A stretch of 64,000 nucleotides of DNA, from NCBI GenBank assembly GCA_903813345.2, contig CAIIXF020000005.1, positions 31,871,375 to 31,935,374 on the forward strand, in the 5' to 3' direction. Below the pieces are notes generated by a model, which was not told where the DNA came from, did not search any database, and saw nothing but the letters and a program-made list of their open reading frames with translations. Numbering within the stretch: position 1 is the first letter of the stretch; the number at the start of each line of letters is the position of its first letter. This stretch comes from Owenia fusiformis. Lineage: Eukaryota; Annelida; Polychaeta; Sabellida; Oweniidae. The translations under genes were made by a program, and so were the position numbers. Positions 55,201-64,000 of this stretch are shown one piece after another.

Positions 55201-58200
55201 ATTCTCTTCAGAACATAAGGTTGGCATGTGTTCCAAAAGTTGCAGACAATTATTTGCATCATCCAAACAAGCTACATCTATATCTGGTGGGATACCTTTA
55301 CAGACATATGCTTTTTCATAGGCACATGACGTATCATCCCAGTGCCATGGATTTGTATCCCAAAACTTTTTATTGATAAAGGTACAGTTATCAAGTCCTT
55401 CATTACCATTGGGTTTTTTTACCTTCCAATCTGTATATGGTTCATATGATCCATCAGACCATTCCCAGCGATTTTCCTGTTCTTGGTCGTTCCATCCTAT
55501 CCAGTATGAACCAGTGATACCACTAAAATTAAATTTTTTTCAAGAATACAATGTAAATCAGACATTGCTCAGTACTAGGAAGTATCATGTCATATCATAG
55601 ATAATACAGTACACATGTTGACATTTTATTTTTATTTTACCCATTTGATGCTACATTCTGTATGAAGTCATCTTCAGCTTCATCATGCATACTTGTTATG
55701 TGACCTCCCTCTGTAATACAATACTCTTCAGCCAAATACCAGGTATGGGCACTGGGGAATGCCTTGTAGCAGTTCTCATTGTAAAAACTCCAACCAGATT
55801 CGCAACCATCTAAAATATACAACTCAATCAAGAATTTCTTAATTATTGTGTTTTCACAGATTGGTTATTCATGTACCATTCAAAACAGTATTTGGGTAAA
55901 TTCCAGATTTAGCAAAATCTCCCAAAAAGCAGAAATCCTATTATGAAACAGTGCTTGTTTATTGCATTATTTCTGATTTAGAAAAAATGATATTAGTGGC
56001 AAATGGATGAATGGTTAAAAAAGTCATATGAAATCATTATCATACCCTCAGCCATTCGTTTGCATATAAATCCCATAGTAGTATTGCAGTTCTTATCATC
56101 CCAATATCTCCCACGTTTTTGATTTTGAAGAACGGCTGTGCAATCTTCATTACCGTTACTCCCTCCATTATTTGGCTTATTACGATACCACCACCTTAGG
56201 TATGCAGATGGATTCCCATCCAACCACTTGAATCTTGGATATGTGTTGTACTCGCCAACATCCTCTGTTAGACCTATCCAAAGATCACTTACTCCATGGC
56301 TGAAGAAGAGAATATAACACTTAAATGCTACAAGTCTACAAAGACATATACAAATATATATATTTCAAATGATACGCAAGTGACATCACTTCAATAATTC
56401 CATCTTTCCAAGTATATCTTGAAACATTTACAGAACTGTATGAAGCATTAATGATCAGATGATGACCAAAGTTGGTTTAAAAGCATTGGTATATCGCTCT
56501 ATAGATTGCCAATGTGTTTGCCTTAATCTCCTTATGGAATCTGTGTACATCATTAATATAAATCATCTGTCCATTTACCTTTCTGCTAATTCATACACAT
56601 AGACATGTTCTTCATGGCTTAGAAGACTAACTAAATCAGCATTAAAATCATTACATTTAGCTGCTGCATCCAAGAAATTGAGTGACTCAGTGAATACTGC
56701 ATAACAATTTCCATTGAATTCATACCATCCAGCTGGACAAACTACAAATAAAGTCCATAATAACTAACTTTCAAAAGCATAATGCTTCAACTTGGATATT
56801 TCTCATATCTTTCTAGTATTTTAAACTCTAGTTTTGGAAGTGGAAATGTAAGGATCATAAAAATGTTATATCTCTCTTGTGATCCCTTGTATGTGTACCT
56901 CCACATATCACTTTCCTTCCACTCCATGTACCGTCTGTCAAAGCTTCACGTTCGTCAAACCCAAATACTTGTAGGTTGGTGATTTCTTCCCCATTTGTCT
57001 CACTACAGAGAAATCTGACTTTGTCTCCATCTTTATAGGTTCCACTAGCTGGGATTGGGTCGATTGTATAAGCATTGGGATCTTCTATATCAATACTTGG
57101 ATTGATGAAAGCTGAAAGTATGAGTGTAAAAAAGTTAATATGTTCATGCTGATCAATCAAGACACATTAACACTTAAAATGAATTGAATATTTATAAACT
57201 GATTTATCAGTGATTTCTAAATTTTACTCTATCTATAACATTTGGTCAGGTACCTCTATCTAGGCTACTCGTTTGGTAATTGTTGCCTTAGTAGTTAGAA
57301 TGTTAATTTATTCTTTCACAAACCTCTTTCTGTCACTCCCAATGTACACAAAGAACATGATTTCTTGCAGCCATATAAACCCTCATCAGAATCACAGTAT
57401 TCTTCAGTCAACAAATCAGCACAATTGTTATATATATCATGACAAGTCCCTACAAAAGTACAGGAAAGTATTTTCTACTTGCATATTGTATCATAGTTCT
57501 GAAATAGATTTATAATGGTGAAACAATAACCATGCAATTAAACATCACAAATATCGAGTGTCCCAAAAAAGAGACGCTTTTTGACTAGTATTTTTTGACA
57601 ACTATTAATCCATTTCCAAGCAAAAATATGTTTCCGTATTCACTTCACCACCAATGAATTTTGAGAATGAATGGAATTTGGATATCTTAGAAGAATGAAA
57701 CAAAATTATTAAACATGATGCACAGACAAGCTATTTTGACTGATTGGCAGATGCTATCTCCTGATAACTGGTACAAACACCATGGTGGTCTTATCGCAGA
57801 GCTCCAGTATGGGAATTTTTGACATGCTATTTTGAATTTCTTAGTACTTACAAAATGTTTACTTGACTTTTTTATATTTTTACAACTTGCTAATCATACT
57901 TTTAGGCTACTTTGTACAAATTTTCAGTGCATTTGGTTCATCAGTTGCCGAAAAAATACTTGTCAAAAAGTGTCATTTTTTCTGGGACACCCGATATAAT
58001 TTGATCGATTTGGTACTGAAAAGGGTTTCCTTACCAAGATTAGCAACATCGCAAAAGTCTTGAGTGCAGAAGTGATCTGTATAACACCATGGCCTGTATA
58101 ATCCATTTGGGTTTCTACAGTAGTTGTGTGATCCCAGACCTTTTTCATAGTACCTAGAATAGTGAAAAGTATATATTGCCCATGTACATTCTCATATATG

Positions 58201-61200
58201 GATTTGATAATGGTTTGAGTTACACCCCAGGTTTAATTGCTTATAATTGCATTTTGACAAAGAAACCTTATAATGAAGGATCTTGGAGGTGTTACAGATA
58301 GACAAAATCCTTTGTTTGAATCCTATTCTCAAAATGGTCATAACAAATAATATAACCCCACTGTATAATGGATACCACTGTCTCCATGATTCATCTATCA
58401 TATTTGATATATATAAAAACTGTATTACTTCTACTTTTAGTAAGCTTACTCAGGTATAAATGGGCTAACAGCACAGTGGCGCACATCCATCCAATTCATA
58501 CATTTGCGGTTTGCTTGTGTGTATGATACATTGCCACGGTATGTGTCGCCCTTTAGCTCATGGTTGTAATACACATCAATATCTGCATCTAAATTTACAT
58601 GAATGTGTTACTTTAAATGCATCAAAAAAAGGATTGATACTAGGACATCAAGGAAATCTATGACAAACTATGAACCAACTCAACCAATTATCGAAACCAT
58701 GATAGATTCATGTTTTTTTAGGAATTATATTACAGTAACAACTTTTCTTCAGAATAGCTGCTTTGGTTAGTAAAGAAATGGTAGACAATTAAATCCTCAT
58801 TACTTGTATTATATTTCACAATGGCCTTGAATCCACTTGCTTCTATGTTCTTGTTTGTACTTAGAGTGAGCCACATCAGGTTTGTTTCTGCAATCCATGA
58901 TCTTGACATGTTTCCACCACAAACCCTGAATAAAATTTGCATTCAGCAATCAGCACATAATGATTGATGTATTGGTGCTAATATTTTTCGAAATGTCCAA
59001 TTGTATTCATCGTTACACAAAAATCATGATCATGTTTAAATAAGTATGGTTACTTAATCCCTTTCTGTCCTGGTAAACTTTGTCTTATTTCAACAAAGTC
59101 TTTGCAGTTCGTTTCATGATTTGATACACCGTCTAAGCCACCATGAACATCAAATGTTTCAAAGTAGACATTCACTCGTGCCTCTTGAGGAGCCTGTAGA
59201 ATAGTAATCATTAAATTTGCAAGTTACAGAGAGTTTTTCAGGGAAGAAGGGCAGTAGGAGGATGATTATGCAATATTTAAATATATCCTTAAACAATTTC
59301 ATTCCATACAAGTCTCAAAGATGTGTCACAATGACAAGTTCCTTGTTTTCCTTTCCAGAGGGTATTTTATTTTGTTATTCAACATTAGAAAGTGTAGAAG
59401 TTTGAATTAGCATGCAATGAACAAGAATGTTATATACAGTACTTACTTTTATAAACCAATTGCATATTTGCTCTGGATTGTAATTGTTAGGATAATTAGG
59501 TGTCTGGATAGTTGCAGAGGGATTGTTTTCATCTAGTGTAATCTCATAATTGCAGCCTACAATAACATGCACAAACAGATTGTGTCAGATGAAATGATTT
59601 AAATAATTTGCCAAATAAAGATTTCAAAAAATTCAGTTGGATACATTTCAAAATGTTAACTTTGCAGTACAGCTCGAAAACACAAGTTATATTTAAGAAA
59701 TATAAACCAAACTGTAGGTATTAAATGGATGAATAGATATCACTGGGCTAGGCACAAATGTTTTTCTGCTTTTGTGCCTAGCCCAAAAGTATATATTATT
59801 CGATATAAACCTGATCTGGGGCTATATTAGAATTTGAACATGAATTCTCACCAAAAGGAGCATGTACGTTATTGCAAACAATTTCAGATGGTAATATCTC
59901 GGATTATGATTATTTTTCCGACCATGAAGACAGGTATATCTTTTAGATCCATTCAATATCTCAAAGAAAATTATATACAGTAATAATAAAGTCAAACAAA
60001 CTCGGAGATGTTTAACTAGCAATCAAGCCATCAACACACTTTTCAAAGATGTTGACCTTATTTTCAACAAAAATGCAATTGTTTTTTTTTTCAATATTTA
60101 ATGCATTACTCCTGCTCCTTCTGCAAAATCCTCATTACTTTTTTAGAAATGGTCATTATTATAATATTTTAAGTCGTGTTTTAATTTTGCCATTTATGAA
60201 ATATCTATTTTTATCTTATTGAAACATGTGAATTGGATATCAAAGCTTTTGCTTACCATAATTAAGAGGATAATAGTAGCACAGTTGAAAGGAGTACTGA
60301 TTGCGCGAGATAGGATCATATGGGACAGCACCAGTTCGTTCATGATTAGGATCATCCTTCTCGTCAAACCGGATCTTATCAGTAGTAACAGCCATGCCTG
60401 GATGGACAAATATTTTATTCCCACTTTTATTTTAATTCTAATATGAGTGGTGGTTTTTGAAACAGTTGAATTGTTTAAGAGCATGTAGAGTATATCTGAT
60501 AACCATGTTTTCATGGCCACATCTTTTTAACAGCCACATCAACATCAAACTAGGACCTTTAGAATTCAAAAATCATTATAGATAATCTGCACATCTTTTC
60601 CAAATTTAAAATCTATCCAAAGACATAAATTGTGGCAATCTAACCTGCAACAGCCTGACAAGTAGAACTTGCATGTCTAAACAAGTAGAAAGGCTTGGAA
60701 TTTGGAAGCTGAATCGGCCAGAACTCATCACTATCAAACGGGTCATTCCTGCAGCAGAACTGGTATTCTGTATCCTAGAATATAATGTTTTAGTGGCCTA
60801 TTTATATAAAAAAATGCCTTTAGAGGTCAACCTTTGCTTTTCTGAGAGCGTCTTACTCCTGTGATATTTGTAGAATTTATGTTCCCTATTTTAAGCATTC
60901 TATTATTTAAGCAGTAGTGATTTGAACAGGCATGAAAGTAACAAGCAAATCAATTTTGAAATTTGAAAATACACAACTAAAAAGTAGTAACCAATCAATC
61001 AATAGCTTTGAGTTTTAGTAATGCATATCTAGCTATGTGATTTATATTGAAAAGAATGGCTTACATCTTCCAGGACTCCATCTGGTACAGCTCCGCTATG
61101 GTTTCCTTGCTTAGAATCATTATCATCAATTCGCACAGAACCCATTTGGAAACCTTAATATAAATTTTATGAATCATTTCTGGGGTCGTCTGAGTTGGCT

Positions 61201-62689
61201 GAGAGGTCATGAGCAGTTTATGGGTACCGTAACCACAAGATTTCGAGTTCAAGATGCGTGTGCTCCTTTCGTTTATTCATTTTATTATAATGTATTATGA
61301 TTGCTATGATTTGAATAAGCATAGTTTTGACCACCAATCTAAAGGACCTAAAAATGAAAAAATGTTCTATGTGTTACATAATGCAATTAAGTACTAAAGA
61401 CTGTCTACCTCTTGGACAATCACCATGCTTGTAAATACAATATTTTCCTTCGGGCCAATCATATGTGCCATCATCTGTTGTGTCAATACAGAACTGATCC
61501 TTTGACCAATCTCTTGTTTCATCATAGGAATCAGCATGTATGTGATTCTTGTAGTTACTACTAAGGACATTTTTTCCCTCCCCATAATGTAATCTGTACC
61601 CTTTACTGAAGTCATCATCTGGGCACCCAGTGTTAGGCAATGGAAGACCATATGTACCAGATGGCCATTTGGTGGGAGCAGTTTGAGCTAGAATAAAAAG
61701 TGTTGTCAATTTGGTTGAAGTTTCTTAATTGTCTCTTTTATGCTTTTCTGCTGAAATATGTGCGTTTTATTTTCAATAATTATTATTTCAGTTTTATTTT
61801 TCTCTGTAATATTATTTTATAATGAAATATTTAAAGTGACATATTTGACTTTTTAACAGCTTAATACAGGGTATGTTCAATATAACTTACAAGGGTCATC
61901 GAATTCCTCACATCTTTCCCCAGTGAGACCAGGTAAACAAATACATGAACACTGGTCATTCACCCAGCCAAGATATCCTCCATTCTCACAACCTGCTTCT
62001 TTCTGCTCTGCGGTACACCCAGCTATTGGAAGAATGTATTATAATGGTGACAGACTGTTACATTCAATAGTTTTCTACTTTAGATTTTTCCAGATTTTTT
62101 TTTATCATTTTGTAGTTTATAGGTTAATGAAAATTAAGGTCAAAATTAATAGACACCTTTTGGAGACCAATCTTAAGATTGCAGATTTGTAACTTCTAAA
62201 TGATGTAACACCAGTATTATGCTATCTACAAAATTATTAATTCTGTCATTCAATACAATCAACTAGGACTGAACATCAGAGGTAAAACTAAACGGCTAGT
62301 ATGTCAATTTATGGACAGGAGTCACAACCCTCAATGTGCAATTCTTTTTAGACACAATGACTGCTCACTAAAGCCTCAGTCAGATTAGCTTTGCTTTCAC
62401 AAAATTGATGGGGAAAATAAACACCATACTGCTTATAACAATGCACTATATTTTGTGCTGCATATTTTCTTTGATTTGGGGAAGCTACGGCCACCATACA
62501 GTTGCAGTAGATTAAATGTGACTTTACAGGTAGTGTTTATTTAACAATTTTCATCTTACCGTCACACTCATATGCTTTGGTGATGTCCATGAGGTCATAG
62601 AAACCATAATGGTATTGCTTTGCAGACCACAGGTACTCCCATCTGGGATCTAATGGCTCCATGGTTGGCCATTCAGTTCCAGAGGCAAA
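52281..62689 (-). CDS. Large mosaic secreted protein: EGF, ApeC, CUB, kringle, ShKT, C-type lectin, hevein-like, sushi (5' end beyond window)
   Basis: Exons in gene order: 62560-62689, 61891-62022, 61409-61687, 61065-61153, 60645-60774, 60257-60397, 59447-59556, 59054-59193, 58804-58925, 58450-58588, 58035-58153, 57324-57449, 56899-57111, 56579-56741, 56046-56299, 55641-55809, 55146-55522, 54704-54904, 54186-54371, 53688-53876, 53164-53193, 52743-53026, 52281-52490 (stop TAG). Total 3933 nt, 1310 residues, all phases agree. Domains N to C: novel segment; EGF (61891-62022); ApeC/apextrin (61687-60257; WPSGTYGLPLPNTGC, YCIYKHGDCPRG, FCCRND); CUB (59556-58804); kringle-like (58588-58035; YCRNPNGLYRPWCYT); ShKT; sushi-like; two C-type lectins (KPN and WDD motifs); ShKT; hevein-like ([15 protein letters not shown]); sushi; hevein-like (PCCSTHGWCG); C-terminal beta module (MQIWRR ... 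[10 protein letters not shown]). Such domains bind glycans or microbial surfaces, so an extracellular immune or matrix role is inferred. The signal peptide is not in view. Confidence 0.88.
53164..53193 (-). CDS. 30-nt microexon of the mosaic lectin gene
   Basis: Bounded by TTTTCAG and GTAGGTT, it encodes ten residues, DCSSSVPKCE plus a split Gly, with two cysteines that may close a small loop between hevein-like 2 and the C-terminal module. Its twin at 30402-30431 is the same length with changes at a few bases. Confidence 0.8.
57552..57997. mobile_element. Mariner-type miniature element in a lectin-gene intron
   Basis: Left end TATCGAGTGTCCCAAAAAA and right end TTTTTCTGGGACACCCGATA are inverted; the similarity runs about 50 bp inward (gacgctttttgactagtatt). 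About 445 bp with no transposase. It lies between exons 58035-58153 and 57324-57449 and ends about 40 bp from the former. Confidence 0.8.
59744..59785. repeat. Perfect 15-bp stem, 12-nt loop hairpin in a lectin-gene intron
   Basis: TGGGCTAGGCACAAA (59744-59758) pairs exactly with TTTGTGCCTAGCCCA (59771-59785). Too short for a typical pre-microRNA; possibly the ends of a deleted element. Confidence 0.7.
61184..61265 (+). repeat. tRNA(Leu/Ser)-like sequence, probable SINE head or tRNA pseudogene
   Basis: GTTGGCTGAGAGGTC resembles the A box of a leucine/serine tRNA, and GAGTTCAAGAT about 45 bases later is a weak B box. Acceptor and anticodon stems do not pair well, so an active tRNA is unlikely. 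It sits in an intron of the lectin gene. Confidence 0.4.
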
Positions 62690-63197
62690 CTAGAATGGAA
62701 AAGTAAAATAATGTTCAAGATGTTTAACCTCCTGACTACCAAGAGATGAGATTTCTTGTCATCTTAGAAATGACCTTGAAACCAAGAGTGACAAGATAAT
62801 CTGTCACAAATTTTTTTCTCTAAAATTGCTCTTATTTGAACAATTTTTATCCGATTTACACAAAATACATTGTAAAATATGTTGAAACGATCTCTGCCAA
62901 CAAAGGATTGGTATTGATATGGTGAACTGATTAATTCAACAATGTTTTTCTCTTAAACCAATTATTGAAAACATTCTGTGAAAAACACGGTCCTTTATGT
63001 AATGTTGACTGAGAATTATTTATATACATTTTATGACTGTTTTTGTTAACATTTTTGGTTTTTTAGTGTAATTGTTTTTTGTTCCAAAAAAGGAACCCCC
63101 TATATTCCTCCTTTTTTTCTTTTATTCTATTTTTTCTATTTTATTCTTTCTATTTTCTCATATTTCTCATTTTAAGAAATAACTCTCTGATATTTTT

Positions 63198-63618
63198 CAC
63201 ATTTGTACATCATTCAATTTCCTACCACCCTACCATATTTCATGACCATCAGATCGATAGTCACAATGTTACCCCACTTTAAAGAACATGCCCCAGTGGT
63301 CACTATTGGCTGTCTGGAAACCTGCACTCGTCAACAAAAATGTCCCTACCTGTGGGGATATGACAGAGATAGAGTGTATGAGAGTGACTGAGGACAATTG
63401 CAAACCTAAAAAGTGAGATCATCCATGTCATTCAGGCCATACCTGCTGAGGAATGCATTAGGGTCATTGACAACTGTGCAGGTTTCCCTACAGCACGATG
63501 ATGGCCAAATCTGAAGCATGGTGTTCGAAGTGCTGTGAAATTGTGACTATCGATCTGATGGTCATGAAATATGGTAGGGTGGTACTGGTAGGAAATCGAA
63601 TGATGTACAAATGTGTAA
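63198..63618. mobile_element. Mariner-like inverted-repeat relic with transposase fragments
   Basis: 'catttgtacatcattcaatt' to 'gatcgatagtcacaat' (63200-63267) is the reverse complement of 63540-63617. Between the arms, decayed coding such as YLWGYDRDRVYESD and VIQAIPAEECIRVIDNC (different frames) recalls the C-terminal FFLWGYLKDRVY region of mariner/Tc1-like transposases. Reading frames are broken. Confidence 0.65.
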
Positions 63619-63774
63619 AATACTAGGGAGTAATTTCATGAAATGACAAAGATATAAAGAAAATGCAGGATTTCCATTTTTTTGACCACCCTGTAAAATA
63701 TCTTTCCAAACCTTGTTGGAACAAATGGCATTTTCAACATTTTCTTAGGCCTTTGTATAATATAGTAATACAAA

Positions 63775-63899
63775 GGAAAGTTTGGTTGATTTAACAAAAG
63801 TATTAAAAAAATTAAAACAAAAACCCCCAAATAGATAAAAATTGAGATAAAGCTTTTATTTCATTAACAAGCTACTTTTTTAAATCAACCAAACTTTCC
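63775..63899. repeat. 19-bp perfect inverted repeat, 125-bp unit
   Basis: GGAAAGTTTGGTTGATTTA (63775-63793) and TAAATCAACCAAACTTTCC (63881-63899) are exact reverse complements around AT-rich sequence; probably a miniature element. Confidence 0.7.
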
Positions 63900-64000
63900 G
63901 AGAGACCAAAACATGTGTTTATGTCATTTTGTTCCAATGAGGTTCTGATAGATGTTTCATTTCATTCCGAACATATGATACCAAGAACAAAAGAAGTGTC

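Larger units (their letters stand above)
46360..56597. repeat. Segmental duplication, copy 2 (decayed SLC6 exons plus intact lectin 3' half)
   Basis: Colinear with 27190-33844, with two insertions not in copy 1: hairpin-ended elements B and D (46676-48966) and the pogo-like relic (49594-51293). SLC6 exons 8 and 9 are recognisable but broken here, while the antisense lectin exons are intact and continue into upstream exons beyond 56597. The left edge is uncertain by about 50 bp. Confidence 0.9.
62690..64000. other. Right-edge stretch upstream of the first visible lectin exon
   Basis: AT-rich with T-runs (63060-63180), the mariner-like inverted repeat (63198-63618), and a 19-bp inverted repeat (63775-63899). 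No further exon of the mosaic gene was found, so its 5' exons lie beyond 64000. Confidence 0.6.

Noticed and set aside
61184-61265. Functional tRNA gene
   Set aside because: A-box and B-box-like words are present, but the stems do not pair; listed as a tRNA-like repeat only.

Overview
The window is animal nuclear DNA. It is AT-rich, genes are split into many short GT-AG exons, introns are long, and the spaces between exons are filled with short inverted-repeat transposons and tandem arrays. The gene content (a nanos gene, an SLC6 amino-acid transporter, USP19, and a secreted mosaic protein with an ApeC/apextrin domain, CUB, kringle, C-type lectin and animal hevein-like domains) fits a marine invertebrate deuterostome. 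An echinoderm or hemichordate is my best guess; a cephalochordate or mollusc is not excluded. This taxonomic call is inference.

Layout: (1) 1-5701, minus strand: the 5' portion of a USP19-type deubiquitinase (two CS domains and the start of the USP domain), whose introns hold several transposon relics. (2) 5.7-9.5 kb: a repeat-rich spacer with fold-back elements. (3) 9692-12678, plus strand: a complete two-exon nanos gene of 252 codons with a long 3' UTR. (4) 14.2-19.9 kb: no recognisable coding sequence, but a promoter-like cluster near 15.6 kb. (5) 19902-40128, plus strand: a complete 17-exon SLC6 sodium/chloride-coupled transporter, glycine-transporter-like, 760 codons, every exon junction in phase. 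(6) 40.3-46.3 kb: tandem arrays and two hairpin-ended repeat elements. (7) 46.4-56.6 kb: a diverged second copy of SLC6 intron 7 to intron 9, with two decayed SLC6 exons. (8) 52281 to beyond about 62.7 kb, minus strand: a large mosaic secreted protein gene, 23 visible exons and 1310 codons, intact in every frame and open at its 5' end on the right edge.

The most striking arrangement joins (5), (7) and (8). Intron 9 of SLC6 carries, antisense, the 3' half of a paralogue of the mosaic gene. The same block lies downstream, where the mosaic gene is whole and the SLC6 exons are broken. The simplest reading is that the mosaic gene was once nested entirely inside the SLC6 intron, the block was tandemly duplicated, and each copy then lost the opposite gene.

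Other points: a 39-bp unit repeated six times covers the splice acceptor of SLC6 exon 11, so that six in-frame acceptors exist; a possible 26-codon cassette exon of USP19 lies inside a TA-flanked transposon; and a group of elements carries terminal hairpins whose stem sequence differs between elements while the complementary pairing and the adjacent ATTGTT are kept.
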